The notes beneath the pieces are model-generated. The model was given only the letters and a program-made list of their open reading frames with translations. It ran no database searches and had not been told where the DNA came from. Positions 19,101 to 27,520 of a DNA stretch of 48,653 nucleotides are shown one piece after another. A program made the position numbers and the translations under genes. Position 1 is the first letter of the stretch, and each line of letters begins with the position of its first letter. This stretch comes from Candidatus Hermodarchaeota archaeon (GTDB lineage Archaea; Asgardarchaeota; Hermodarchaeia; Hermodarchaeales; Hermodarchaeaceae), in contig JAEOTB010000027.1 of assembly GCA_016840065.1 (NCBI GenBank), forward strand, positions 1-48,653, in the 5' to 3' direction.

Positions 19101-19255
19101 TACATGGTAGATTTCCTCAACTGTTCTGCAATATTACACTCCGGTCAATATACCGGAAAGCGTATACAATTCCTGTTCGCCTTTCCCTAGCTCCTCGTGG
19201 AATACTAGCAAAATTAGACATCCATTTACTAATAGAGCAGGAAAACCAGGATTAA
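16175..19255 (+). CDS. Large polytopic membrane protein (GT-C-like) with C-terminal LamG-like domain
   Basis: A 1026-residue protein. Residues 1 to about 590 contain roughly 14 hydrophobic segments, with the motif MTGSDMWSYL in an external loop, as in GT-C glycosyltransferases. A predicted external region of about 150 residues follows. Residues about 745-930 form a concanavalin/LamG-like fold: DISGNNNDGVAYGP, TFDGIDDYIEAP, FTVEAWVYF, WHHIVACYNGTDVCIYVD and LDEFRIYDRALNSTEV are the standard LamG strands. Several N-x-S/T sequons suggest that the C-terminal part faces outward. ATG 16175 is used because AGGAGAGG ends four bases upstream. The context suggests transfer or display of glycans at the cell surface, with the LamG part binding sugar. 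The transferase assignment is inference from topology. Confidence 0.78.
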   Translation: MGEKNLRNQEMQQPIPHLQKNQVSLVIFAISVAMLIINLWFFQSFWIGLPFFIIYAFFASTAVARHLGLSERLLAIPFGFLLLNMLFLSVTAVAIRLFIPLSNVLLTILVHVPFLFFIKKGDDDKTEESISEESSTTITPHTNPSSPGKWSINPVILLVFSLSILGMILALWVSRTGETIPSFHATLNPLYYIFCFTAAVTMMGVILSRHSLQIKLVFLIVFSLASHIFRYIIYVIMTGSDMWSYLIGSWWIYNGGVLPPHSSLYHYIASSENGYLGIWGFNVFISRVTSVNLYFGYPYIGLLLSFFAPLILYQITKSLLTNDTYALFVATLSAFLYSTFMWLSLSSANGLGVLAMLFSLLVWITYLKDSSASIFFPILVTIAGIIAYPLTGMFVACIALISISLRVGLRKGVVALAAVLALILPSFLLVGAIVQFLASGMPPPLNTLPITTILANIIFPHNDLSNLLDIPYLVIYPLIGIGIVLGRKAINRNVYYLLLTVFAIVLFNEAVGWWAQIRILHRIGDTVIPWFFLIFAGIGLPRFHRSLKTVTPTAVNIRFIRIHRVVESRKLLAIGLCLMFGISTTNHFILAPTTNKFNPSTDLVDAVQFIIQQDPSRNTLILADAYSILLLDVLSQGRWYNLPYLRASTHALELALPIYTSILRYPSTLYSGAQDAKITLTNHLMTYYNYTTNPDTFYFVFDPVLAPYMYSNIASDLTEIISVYLGEPTVFGNVHVYRSHIPTLLWNTTVHDISGNNNDGVAYGPFLNQEFIGKYTTFDGIDDYIEAPFLNLTTEFTVEAWVYFIDGQPLGDYGGLFSMMLDLRVLLINESAAVQMHIGSNTETHLSNTIDLTNAWHHIVACYNGTDVCIYVDQALIYSHEQVGNINISANKTYIGWGSPYSSWYHLQGSLDEFRIYDRALNSTEVSHSYLQSVPMNNTGLILWYSFDDEEERGSINSVIPTPPTIVTEADAGQLLHGRFPQLFCNITLRSIYRKAYTIPVRLSLAPRGILAKLDIHLLIEQENQD

Positions 19256-19377
19256 ATATGTGCATTCGAATAAGCTAATTCACATGTTGCCTAGACACCT
19301 TTTGTTTCCCCAATCGACTTTCGTAGCATTTGTATTGAAAACTAGAATTATGATGTGTTGGCAAACCCTCTAAGAAA

Positions 19378-19385
19378 TTTATAGA
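19378..19385 (+). promoter_or_regulatory. TATA-like element upstream of flippase
   Basis: TTTATAGA preceded by AAGAAA lies 40 bases before the ATG at 19425. A transcription start about 25 bases downstream would give a short leader including the GGAG and GAGG Shine-Dalgarno-like sites. Confidence 0.4.
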
Positions 19386-19424
19386 TGTCTGATTACTCTG
19401 AAATAGGTTAGGAGAAAGAGGATA

Positions 19425-20987
19425 ATGAGTGACACAATCACGATAGCGAGGTCGTCTGCCAAGGGCGGATTCAACCTTCTCTGGGGAGCAGCGCTTTCTA
19501 CAATCCTAACAACCATCAGTGGTATAGTTATCGCAAGACTTCTCACGCCAAGCGAATATGGCGTAGTTGGAATCGCTTTGATTGGCCCCAATTTTATCCG
19601 TCTTTTCAGGGATTGGGGTGTAAACTCTTCAATAATTAAGTACACTGCTCAATACAAATCAGAATCTAGAACAGCGAAAGTGAAAACCTTCCTAGTTACG
19701 GGATTACTCTTTGAATTCATTTTAGGATCTTCGCTCTTGGTTATCTCGATTATTCTCTCAAATTCCCTAGCAACGATTTTCCACCGACCATATGTGAAGC
19801 CCTTAATCGAAGTGGCTTCTTTCACAATCATTGGTGGAGCACTTCTCACAGCCACTCAATCAGCATTCATAGGCTACGAGAGAATGAAACTCTACAACAG
19901 CACAGTGATATGTCAAACCGCGACAAGAGCAGTTCTAGCCCCCCTCCTTATAATCATAGGTTTCGGCGCATTTGGAGCAGTTCTCGGAACAACCATCTCC
20001 TTTCTGCTAAGCGGACTAATCGCTACACTAATCTTCTACCAAGCGATTTACAAGAATCTAAGAGTAAGAACCAACAAACAAGAAATGTGGGAATCCTTAA
20101 AGTCAATGCTCAAGTTTGGGATACCACTCTCGATTTCAACAATTCTTCGCGGCATTCTCTTACAATTCTACGCTATTCTCATGGTAATTTTCTGCACCGA
20201 TCTACTGATTGGGAATTACCAAGTTGCGTCAACCCTTGGTAGCTTGCTCACTTTTTTCATTATTCCAATAGGCACTGCTTTATTCCCTGCGTTCTCAAAG
20301 CTTGATTGTACAAAGCACCCTACAACACTCAGAAACATCTTCACGTTCTCAGTCAAATTAACCGCGCTTACAGTTGCACCAACGATAGGCGCTGTCATGG
20401 TATTGTCGCAACCACTAACTTTCACACTTTTTGGCGAAGGATATAGTTATGCCCCACTCTTTCTATCCATATATTCCATCAATTACTTATTCCCAGTTTT
20501 CGGAAGCATAAGCGTCGAAGCGCTTTTCAGAGGGCAAGGAAAAACAGGGCTAAATTTGGCACTAGTACTGATTACATGTTCTGTAGGATTCCCAGTAAGC
20601 TTACTTCTCATTCCGACATTTGGCATCTTAGGCTTGATCGCAACGAATATTATTCACGGAATTCCCTTTCTCGTCGTTGGACTCTGGTGGGCGAAGAAGC
20701 GGTTCACAGCCACTATTGACCGGGCTTCATCAGCCAAAATACTATTAGCCGCATCCATTGCCGCCACAATCACCTTTTTGGTCGTTTCTCACCTTTACCT
20801 ACCCAGCTGGATAAATCTAATTATTGGGATTCTAATCTTCCTAGCTGCATACACACTAATTACTCCACTAACACGGGCAATAACCCGAGCAGATATACAA
20901 AACCTCAGAAAAACCCTAAATAACCTCGGACCAATCTCACGCATATTCACTCTCCTACTTGATATCATGGAGAAACTAACACGTTAA
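19425..20987 (+). CDS. Wzx-like polysaccharide/lipid-linked glycan flippase (MOP superfamily)
   Basis: A 520-residue membrane protein with about 12-14 predicted transmembrane segments, the usual size of RfbX/Wzx-type exporters. The N-terminus GGFNLLWGAALSTILTTISG and RLLTPSEYGVVGIA is a hallmark of this family (first helix followed by the LLGPxEYG-like loop). Such proteins flip lipid-linked oligosaccharide across the cytoplasmic membrane. GGAG and GAGG stand just before the ATG. It is convergent with the minus-strand GT4 array, whose terminator overlaps its stop codon. It is the only clear flippase in the window and so the likely exporter for the product of this locus. Confidence 0.88.
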   Translation: MSDTITIARSSAKGGFNLLWGAALSTILTTISGIVIARLLTPSEYGVVGIALIGPNFIRLFRDWGVNSSIIKYTAQYKSESRTAKVKTFLVTGLLFEFILGSSLLVISIILSNSLATIFHRPYVKPLIEVASFTIIGGALLTATQSAFIGYERMKLYNSTVICQTATRAVLAPLLIIIGFGAFGAVLGTTISFLLSGLIATLIFYQAIYKNLRVRTNKQEMWESLKSMLKFGIPLSISTILRGILLQFYAILMVIFCTDLLIGNYQVASTLGSLLTFFIIPIGTALFPAFSKLDCTKHPTTLRNIFTFSVKLTALTVAPTIGAVMVLSQPLTFTLFGEGYSYAPLFLSIYSINYLFPVFGSISVEALFRGQGKTGLNLALVLITCSVGFPVSLLLIPTFGILGLIATNIIHGIPFLVVGLWWAKKRFTATIDRASSAKILLAASIAATITFLVVSHLYLPSWINLIIGILIFLAAYTLITPLTRAITRADIQNLRKTLNNLGPISRIFTLLLDIMEKLTR

Positions 20988-20992
20988 AAAAA
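20986..20992 (-). terminator. Oligo-T terminator of minus-strand glycosyltransferase array
   Basis: On the minus strand seven T residues begin 12 bases after the stop codon of the last GT4 gene. The tract overlaps the stop codon of the convergent flippase gene. It has the form of a U-tract archaeal terminator. Confidence 0.4.
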
Positions 20993-21003
20993 TGAAGATA
21001 ATA

Positions 21004-22161
21004 CTATCTATCTCCAGTGATTTCAATAAGCTCTTTGACTAACTTTATCTCTTTAGCTGCACGTTCGTCCCAATTGCAGAAGTGTTTCAAGGCAAATTCT
21101 CTAGCTCTAGCTCCGAGTTCATTCCGGTAATCTCCATCCTCTAATAATTCATTCAAAACCTTTGGTAAATTCTGTAGTTGAGAATATTTCAGCAAGACCG
21201 CATTCTGCTGGTTTTTCAGGATCCGCCTAGTACCACCAGAGTCAAGAGCTACAACACACTTTCCACAACGCATAGCCTCCATAACAGTAGCAGATAAACA
21301 AGACAAATCATACAAAGCCACAAATATATCAGCAGCAGCAAGATAACTAGGCACATCTGCATGCGGAATTCTGCCTACAAATCTAACATATTCAGGGACT
21401 TTCAGCGAATCCACTAGACGATGCAGTTTCACCTTTTCTGACCCCTCGCCAACGATAACGAAAAATACATCATCCCTATTTTCGACTATCTTTGGTATAG
21501 CATTAATCAATCTGTGTACACTTTTAATAGTCGTTAACCTGCAGAGCGAAAGCACTATCTTAGCTGACTTGGGTAATCCTAATCTTTGCTTGGCTAGAGC
21601 AGAATCAATGTCAATGCACAGACCTTTGTCAACACCATTCAACCAAAGTCGTATCTTGTTCTCTTGGACACCTAAGTACTTAGCAACTGACTCTCCATAT
21701 GTTCCATCTTCGGTGATAATGACGGCATTTGCGGGTGTTCTAAAGGCAACAACATGATAGAAATAATGTAGAAATAACGAAAACTTCCCAAGGTAAGGAT
21801 ACAGGATACTCCCCTGGAATCGTAGGATAAGTGGAATCCTGAATATCTTGCTTATGATGTAGGCAGGTACAGCACCGAAAACTTCGTAACCATAAATAGC
21901 ACTAGGCCTGTTCTCCTTAGCAATAGCGATTGCCTTTCTCAGCGAAAGAAACAGAAAAAGAAACCATGTAATTACGCGCCCCCTGATTCTTTCAAAGAGT
22001 GGAATATTTACCTTGTAGACGAATGGATTCCTTCCACTATCACCACTAAGCGAGATATAATGAACTTCATATCCCGATTGAGCGAATCGAGAAAAAACCT
22101 GCCATCTAGGTCCATAGTTCCAAAGCCCTAACCCGCTTATCACCATTATTCTAGGTTTCAA
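21004..22161 (-). CDS. GT4-family glycosyltransferase
   Basis: A 385-residue GT4 enzyme. The N-terminal domain begins IMVISGLGLWNYGPRWQVFSRFAQ. The donor domain has VLSLCRLTTIKSVHRLI, FVIVGEGSEKVKLHRL, RFVGRIPHADVPSYLAAADIFV and SCLSATVMEAMRCGKCVVA; the last is the usual E-x7-E region in which the first Glu is replaced by Ser/Cys. TTG 22161 is the start: GGAG is eight bases upstream, and the TTG overlaps the TGA of the preceding gene (TTGA), indicating coupling. It is the terminal gene of the minus-strand array. Substrate unknown. Confidence 0.87.
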   Translation of the reverse strand: MKPRIMVISGLGLWNYGPRWQVFSRFAQSGYEVHYISLSGDSGRNPFVYKVNIPLFERIRGRVITWFLFLFLSLRKAIAIAKENRPSAIYGYEVFGAVPAYIISKIFRIPLILRFQGSILYPYLGKFSLFLHYFYHVVAFRTPANAVIITEDGTYGESVAKYLGVQENKIRLWLNGVDKGLCIDIDSALAKQRLGLPKSAKIVLSLCRLTTIKSVHRLINAIPKIVENRDDVFFVIVGEGSEKVKLHRLVDSLKVPEYVRFVGRIPHADVPSYLAAADIFVALYDLSCLSATVMEAMRCGKCVVALDSGGTRRILKNQQNAVLLKYSQLQNLPKVLNELLEDGDYRNELGARAREFALKHFCNWDERAAKEIKLVKELIEITGDR

Positions 22162-23417
22162 GTTTCATTCTCCGAGTGTAAATGGGTAGTTGAATTAATC
22201 ACTGTGGAATATACTTCCTGGATGCGTTTTGAGATGTTTATCCAAGAATATTGCCTTGAATAATCCCGTATTAACTCCGCTAACCATTTCCTTTCTAATG
22301 CACTCAAAATAGCTTTCGATAATGATTCAGGGTTAGCAGGCTCTACTAGAATTCCAAGATCATCTCTACTAATGATTTCTGGTACACCTCCAACGCGGCT
22401 CGCTACAACTGGTTTCCCACATGCCATCGCTTCAATGATTACCACACCAAAACTTTCCTTTATGCTGGGCAGAACAAAAAGATTACAGGTGTTCATCCAT
22501 GCTGGAACCTCCTCATGTTTCTTTTGCCCAACAAAAATGATTGTTTCAGCCAAACCAAGCCTGACAGCTAGTTGTTTTAACTTTCCCTCTTTTACACCTG
22601 AACCAACGATTACGATGGTAATGTCTTGTCTTTTTTTCAAGACGAGTCTCGTAGCTTCTATCAGATATTTGTGCCCTTTCAAAGGAGATAGGTTTCCTAC
22701 CGAAAGTATAATCTTCTTGTCTAGTGGTAACCCAAGCTTTCTTCTTATTTTCTTAAGAGGTAATGGTCGAAAGAGCGTTGTGTTAACACCGTTAGGAATT
22801 ACTGATATTCTATCATTTATTCTACCCCGAACCCCCAAAGCGGTATCCTTCAACATTTCGGATACACAGATAATATGACTACTTTTTCCGAGGGTGTAGG
22901 ACATGATACCGCGCAGAAATAATTTCTGAATATTGTTATACAATTCGCCGCCAAGAATCGTTAATACAACAGGTTTCTTTACGAATTTACTCAAAATAAC
23001 TGCACAAAATCCATCTGGTATGATACCATAAGCGTGAATGATTTCAGTTTTTCTTATGTGGTCTCTGTTTCTTATGAGGAATATTACAATAGAGAACAAG
23101 TAAAGCAGAACTTGAATTAAAGATGCAACACCGAAGATGTTTAGTCTTGATCTATCACTAATCCGAAGTGCGAAAAACCGCGGATGAAAAACAGTTGTGT
23201 TACATATCTTTTCGCGTTCTGGGATTTCAGTATAGCTCTGAAGATGAATAAACCAGCGGGACTTCCTAAATAGCCTAGTGTTGGGCACATATGGTGTAGG
23301 TGAAACTACACTAACTGGATTATGTTTGGAGAGTAAATCCGTTTGTTCCTTTACCCAAATCCCTAAATTAGGGAGTTGACGGTTGGGGAACATGGAAGAA
23401 ACTACGAGAACCCTCAT
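22158..23417 (-). CDS. GT4-family glycosyltransferase
   Basis: A 419-residue GT4 enzyme with the N-terminal MRVLVVSSMFPNRQLPNLG strand and loop. Donor-domain motifs are SVGNLSPLKGHKYLIEA, IVGSGVKEGKLKQLA, FVGQKKHEEVPAWMNTC and PSIKESFGVVIIEAMACGKP, followed by VASRVGGVPEII; the E-x7-E pair is intact. ATG 23417 is preferred to TTG 23423 since it puts the first strand at the N-terminus, with GGAG ten bases upstream. A hydrophobic stretch near residues 95-115 could anchor it to the membrane. It overlaps the next gene by four bases. Confidence 0.88.
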   Translation of the reverse strand: MRVLVVSSMFPNRQLPNLGIWVKEQTDLLSKHNPVSVVSPTPYVPNTRLFRKSRWFIHLQSYTEIPEREKICNTTVFHPRFFALRISDRSRLNIFGVASLIQVLLYLFSIVIFLIRNRDHIRKTEIIHAYGIIPDGFCAVILSKFVKKPVVLTILGGELYNNIQKLFLRGIMSYTLGKSSHIICVSEMLKDTALGVRGRINDRISVIPNGVNTTLFRPLPLKKIRRKLGLPLDKKIILSVGNLSPLKGHKYLIEATRLVLKKRQDITIVIVGSGVKEGKLKQLAVRLGLAETIIFVGQKKHEEVPAWMNTCNLFVLPSIKESFGVVIIEAMACGKPVVASRVGGVPEIISRDDLGILVEPANPESLSKAILSALERKWLAELIRDYSRQYSWINISKRIQEVYSTVINSTTHLHSENET

Positions 23418-23475
23418 TGCCAAACTGCTCCACTTTTCATTAGATTGCCAATTTCTCGGATATTTTCCACACTCA

Positions 23476-24633
23476 CTACACTAGTTGCAAGAATTTCCGT
23501 GATATTTCCCGCCAATCTATTTGCTCAGCATATTTCCTGGCATTCTGTCCCATTATTGTTCTTCTTCTCTGATCAAGTAGTAAACCCATTTTTTCCTCAA
23601 GGTCTTTTTCGACACCGCTCCTATACAATAAACCATTTTGGTGGCTTACTCGTTCTGATACTCCAGAATCGTCTGCTATGATTACCGGTAAGCTACAAGC
23701 CATTGCTTCAATCATTGCAATCGAACTTTGGAGCGGCCATATCCCTACATCAGCTGCTGAATAGTATCTATATAGATCCACATTGGGAACCATATCAACA
23801 AATATGAAATGGTCACTTAATCCAGAAGCTGTTGCTTTGTCCCTTAAGCTATTGACATATTCTGGTTCACCGCTACCCACTAATACTACTTTCACAGTTG
23901 AATATTTCCTTATCAACGAGATAGATGCTTTAATTAATAGATGAGGACCCTTTGAGGCCGTTAACTTTCCAGCGTAAATGAATACTATATCATCCTTTGA
24001 GAGCTTTAATTGTCTTCGCGTCTCTTTCCTCGCACGTTTTTCATAACGGAATAATCTAATGTCACACCCCAAGGGAATTACTTTTATCCTTTCAGCCGGG
24101 ATTCGATAGTACGTTTTCATGAATTGCCTTGCATCTTCTGCTACTGCAATCAAAGCATCAGCTGAGTTTATTATTTTCCTGCTGAAAAGCAATCTGAAGA
24201 TCACATACACAAATTTGACCCATTTCCGGGTTGCTATTGGTGCCATATGCACATCAAAGATTATTTTAGTATCTGGCAAATCCTTCCCCAAAGAGATTGC
24301 AGTTATCGAAGCAGCGCTTAGTATGCTATGAAAAATAATTACATCAGGTTTTAGTTTCAGGAGAACCTTTCTTAAATTTCGAAGCCACACCCTCCCTAAA
24401 AACTCCAATGTTATTGGTAATCTCCAAACTTGTATCCCCTCCTCGATAAAAGTGCCATTTCCTCTTATCCTATCCCCCAAGATATCTTGCGCAGCAGGAT
24501 ACAAACCAGGAGCATATCGATCAGAGGTTACCACACTCACATCATGCCCTTCCTCAGTTTGAACCCTTGCTAAATAAAACTCTTGATATCCCAGTTTAGG
24601 TTGAAAGTAATCAATTACATGTACAATTTTCAT
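23476..24633 (-). CDS. GT4-family glycosyltransferase
   Basis: A 385-residue GT4 enzyme. The N-terminus MKIVHVIDYFQPKLGYQEF matches the first strand and loop of the fold, and IIFHSILSAASI is the third strand. The donor half carries FIYAGKLTASKGPHLLIKA, VLVGSGEPEYVNSLRD, IFVDMVPNVDLYRYYSAADVGIWP and SIAMIEAMACSLPVIIADDSGV. ATG 24633 has GGTGA six bases upstream. It lies 75 bases after the previous gene in the array. Acceptor and donor are not predictable. Confidence 0.87.
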   Translation of the reverse strand: MKIVHVIDYFQPKLGYQEFYLARVQTEEGHDVSVVTSDRYAPGLYPAAQDILGDRIRGNGTFIEEGIQVWRLPITLEFLGRVWLRNLRKVLLKLKPDVIIFHSILSAASITAISLGKDLPDTKIIFDVHMAPIATRKWVKFVYVIFRLLFSRKIINSADALIAVAEDARQFMKTYYRIPAERIKVIPLGCDIRLFRYEKRARKETRRQLKLSKDDIVFIYAGKLTASKGPHLLIKASISLIRKYSTVKVVLVGSGEPEYVNSLRDKATASGLSDHFIFVDMVPNVDLYRYYSAADVGIWPLQSSIAMIEAMACSLPVIIADDSGVSERVSHQNGLLYRSGVEKDLEEKMGLLLDQRRRTIMGQNARKYAEQIDWREISRKFLQLV

Positions 24634-24708
24634 ACTTTCACCTTGTGATTTTGTATGTTGATAAGAAGACTCCCTGTGCTTGATATGTTCAATACCCTCC
24701 CCTTGTCT

Positions 24709-25866
24709 TTAGGTGGCAACCTCCTCGTAGATTTTTTCCAGTTTATTTACAACAGATTCAATAGAGAATTCCGTTTCTACAATTGTCCTACCATTTCTTG
24801 AGAACCTCTTACGCAATCTTACATCGGTGATTATTGTATGAATTGCTTTGGCGAGTTTCTGAGGGGACGGAGGTGTAACAAAACCTACATTGCCATCAAT
24901 CCATTCTAATGCATCTCCTAGCTCAGTTGTGATTATTGGAACCCCAATTGAACAAGCTTCAAGAAAGGTCACAGGAAATCCGTAAAAAGAGGGTGTTACG
25001 AAAACGTCAGCATCAACAAAGGCGCTGAGTTTCTCCTCATGACTTATGAAACCCGTAGTTAGAACCGACTCCGACACACCTAACGAATTTACCAAAGACT
25101 CAACTTTGTATAGATATCCTTCATCAGGTCCTGCAATCACCAAGAGAGTTTCCGCGGACTTCGGTAGTCGCCTCAGCTTTGCATAGGCTCTAACCAACAA
25201 ATCAATACCTTTTGTTTGATGAATTCTTCCAAGGTAGAGGACAATCCTTTTCTCCCTAGCGATTTCAAAACGTTTTCTGAATTTACCTTTCCGCGGTAAG
25301 CGATGAAACTCTGATAGATCTATTCCATTGGGAACAATAGCAATCCTCTCATCTGGCACTCCTTTACGCTTTACATCTTTAGCTTCCCCTTGGCTCAGAG
25401 CTATTACCTTTGCGGCATCTCTGAGTACTTTAGAGCCTAATATTGCATCATAAATCAGCTTCAAACATTGTTTAGAAATAATAAAGGGAATCGACCCATG
25501 AGGTTGTATCAGAAAGGGAACGCTGTATCGTCTAGCGTATTTACGGACGATTAGGTCCTGGTAATGCCGCCAGGAATGCAAATGTACAACATCATAATCC
25601 GCAATTGTGTCCTTTACCGCTTTTGTCATTGTGGGTGAAATGTTAAACCCAGTAAAACGCAGCACCCTCGGAAAGAAGCAGATTCGATAGCCATCTCGTT
25701 GTTCTTCCTTTACTATTGACTGATTATCATGATATTGATTGATTGCACTTGTTGTGAATATCGTAACATCATGCTTCCTTGCTAACTCTTTCGAGATGGA
25801 CTTGACAACCCCAACAGGTCCCCCAAACAAGGAGGAAAAAACAGGGATTACTTGAAGGATTCTCAT
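24709..25866 (-). CDS. GT4-family glycosyltransferase
   Basis: A 385-residue GT4 enzyme. The N-terminal MRILQVIPVFSSLFGGPVGV strand and glycine loop, HLHSWRHYQDLI and LIQPHGSIP match mannosyl/rhamnosyl GT4 enzymes. The donor domain has LYLGRIHQTKGIDLLVRAY, LVIAGPDEGYLYKV, TTGFISHEEKLSAFVDADVFV and PSFYGFPVTFLEACSIGVP, then ITTELGDALEWI. ATG 25866 is chosen because GGGTGAT precedes it by three to four bases; a TTG at 25878 lies within that site. It is 25 bases from the methyltransferase upstream in the array. Confidence 0.87.
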   Translation of the reverse strand: MRILQVIPVFSSLFGGPVGVVKSISKELARKHDVTIFTTSAINQYHDNQSIVKEEQRDGYRICFFPRVLRFTGFNISPTMTKAVKDTIADYDVVHLHSWRHYQDLIVRKYARRYSVPFLIQPHGSIPFIISKQCLKLIYDAILGSKVLRDAAKVIALSQGEAKDVKRKGVPDERIAIVPNGIDLSEFHRLPRKGKFRKRFEIAREKRIVLYLGRIHQTKGIDLLVRAYAKLRRLPKSAETLLVIAGPDEGYLYKVESLVNSLGVSESVLTTGFISHEEKLSAFVDADVFVTPSFYGFPVTFLEACSIGVPIITTELGDALEWIDGNVGFVTPPSPQKLAKAIHTIITDVRLRKRFSRNGRTIVETEFSIESVVNKLEKIYEEVAT

Positions 25867-25891
25867 AGTATCACCCAAACCAATTCTCCAT

Positions 25892-26389
25892 CTATTCTTT
25901 TATTCCTCGAACATGCAGACAATCTGGGAGGAAAGGAATCCCCCTGTATCCTTTGATAATTCGCTTGACCCTTCTGACTCCACAATCAATGAGAAGAGAT
26001 TTCAACAACCCGAAAGAGAAGCCAGACTTGTGGAAGTTTTCGGGGTAATCCTGTTCGCCATAGATGTTCCGCAGATTCTGCCACGAGGGCCTTAGGAAGA
26101 ATAGCAATGCTCGAGCCCTCAAGTCAGGACAACGAAGTTCTATCATTCCACCCTTCTGAAGTACTCGTACCCATTCGGAAAGAATCGAAGGAACATGGGT
26201 ATGTCCGAAGTGTTCAATTAGATGACTCGAAAAAACATATCGGAACGATTCTGCACGGAAGGGTAGAGCCTGAGCGTCTGCTATAACATCTACTTCTGGA
26301 GTTACTCGGCAGTCTAGACCTAATGTATTCGGCTGTCTTTTGGTTCCACAGCCAATATCAAGACCTGATGGAATCCCAATAAATCTCAG
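25892..26389 (-). CDS. Class I SAM-dependent methyltransferase with non-canonical start or frameshift
   Basis: Only the last 84 codons (25892-26146) follow a canonical ATG. The same frame continues upstream through the full methyltransferase core: GLDIGCGTK (SAM motif I), NTLGLDCR (end of strand 2), VIADAQALPF, RYVFSSHLIEHF and EWVRVLQKGGMIELRCPD, then a C-terminal HKSGFSFGLLKSLL and PDCLHVRG. The total is about 165 residues, a normal size for a type-11 methyltransferase of glycan clusters. Between the motif I strand and the upstream in-frame TGA there is no ATG, GTG or TTG; the candidates are CTG 26389 or an ATA six bases earlier, after GGAGGAG. Alternatively a TTG in another frame just after that GGAGGAG gives a 14-codon peptide that would join this frame by a one-base shift. 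The gene lies five bases after the upstream GT4. It may methylate a sugar. Confidence 0.72.
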   Translation of the reverse strand: MRFIGIPSGLDIGCGTKRQPNTLGLDCRVTPEVDVIADAQALPFRAESFRYVFSSHLIEHFGHTHVPSILSEWVRVLQKGGMIELRCPDLRARALLFFLRPSWQNLRNIYGEQDYPENFHKSGFSFGLLKSLLIDCGVRRVKRIIKGYRGIPFLPDCLHVRGIKE

Positions 26390-26394
26390 GGTTC

Positions 26395-27516
26395 TTATTC
26401 AACTCCTCCGATTTTTAAATCTGGCAAGTATTTTGACCAGTTTTTCTCTGAATGATGTTTAACGAAATACTTCCTACAGTTTCCTGAGAGCCTTGTGAGG
26501 TTCTCTTTAATGTAATCGATTCCTTTGACCCATAGTGATGCTTCTGCATCAACCCCTAAAAGATAACCAGTTTTACCTTGCGAGACGACTTCTGGTAGCC
26601 CCCCAACTTTGCTTGAAACTACTGGCGTTCCGTACATGAATGCCCCAATAATTGTAGCGCTTTGAGTCGCGCGCCTAAATGGAGCAAGAACAGTATAGCT
26701 TTGCTGGATTATTTCACCAAAAGCAACATCATCAAATCCCTTTGTAGATAGGATTCGGAGATCCTTTTCTCTAAGGAATCTAGAATCCCTGGGAGTTGCG
26801 CGTGATGTCATTTGGAGTTTAAGACCTAAACTATGCCTTGAAGAATAGCGCGCAATTTCCAATAATTTATCTGGTCCCTTTGCAGGTAGAGGAGGTCCCA
26901 CAAATGTTACGTATTCTCGAGTTTGCTTTTGACACCTCGAGCTACCTAAATCCTCGAATAACAAAGGAATCATTAGTCTTTCCCCCGAGAAACGAGGATA
27001 CCTGATATCAAATAATTTAGAAGCGAATCGTGACGAAACGATGGCAATATCAGTTTGTTCCAATAATTTTCCTTGATAATATTCAAAGAAATATAACCAA
27101 TATTGATGGACCCCTTTGTATATCGGCTTGTAGCAGTTTTGAACAAAAGGTTCATGGACATGATAAATGAATAAGGAGTTGTTTTTCCGAGCGAATTTTG
27201 CGATGAAGCTATTGAGCAAGTGAAAGTTTTGAAGATAAATGTGAGTGGGAGGGTCTTCAGCAAACACCTTCAGGATGCTGCTTTTGTTTCGATGGTCAAT
27301 AGCATCTTTGAGTATAGAAGAGATGTTCTTTGAGGATCCAATGAAGATTGTATTTTCCTTGATTTTTTTTGGCAGCAGATGTGCGTATTCATAACTGAAG
27401 AGATATTTCACTGAATGTCCAGCACTTTCGCAGGCCTTGCCAAACGCGCAACAAAGTGACTTAAAGGTTGGGCTGAACTGCAGGCACCCTACATAAACTG
27501 TCATTGCAATAATCAT
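26395..27516 (-). CDS. GT4-family glycosyltransferase
   Basis: A 373-residue GT4-type enzyme. The N-terminal half is less conserved but shows FIYHVHEPFVQNCY and IVSSRFASKLF. The donor half has TFVGPPLPAKGPDKLLEIA, LKLQMTSRATPR, STKGFDDVAFGEIIQQSYTVL and QSATIIGAFMYGTPVVSSKVGGLPEVV. The first Glu of the usual E-x7-E is missing (ATQSATIIGAF), so catalysis may differ from typical GT4 members. The start at 27516 is four bases from the stop of the upstream gene; a second ATG at 27504 is an alternative. Confidence 0.82.
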   Translation of the reverse strand: MIIAMTVYVGCLQFSPTFKSLCCAFGKACESAGHSVKYLFSYEYAHLLPKKIKENTIFIGSSKNISSILKDAIDHRNKSSILKVFAEDPPTHIYLQNFHLLNSFIAKFARKNNSLFIYHVHEPFVQNCYKPIYKGVHQYWLYFFEYYQGKLLEQTDIAIVSSRFASKLFDIRYPRFSGERLMIPLLFEDLGSSRCQKQTREYVTFVGPPLPAKGPDKLLEIARYSSRHSLGLKLQMTSRATPRDSRFLREKDLRILSTKGFDDVAFGEIIQQSYTVLAPFRRATQSATIIGAFMYGTPVVSSKVGGLPEVVSQGKTGYLLGVDAEASLWVKGIDYIKENLTRLSGNCRKYFVKHHSEKNWSKYLPDLKIGGVE

Positions 27517-27520
27517 AAAC

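Noticed and set aside
25892-26146. Short 84-residue ORF as an independent gene
   Set aside because: It is only the C-terminal half of a methyltransferase whose frame continues upstream with motif I.
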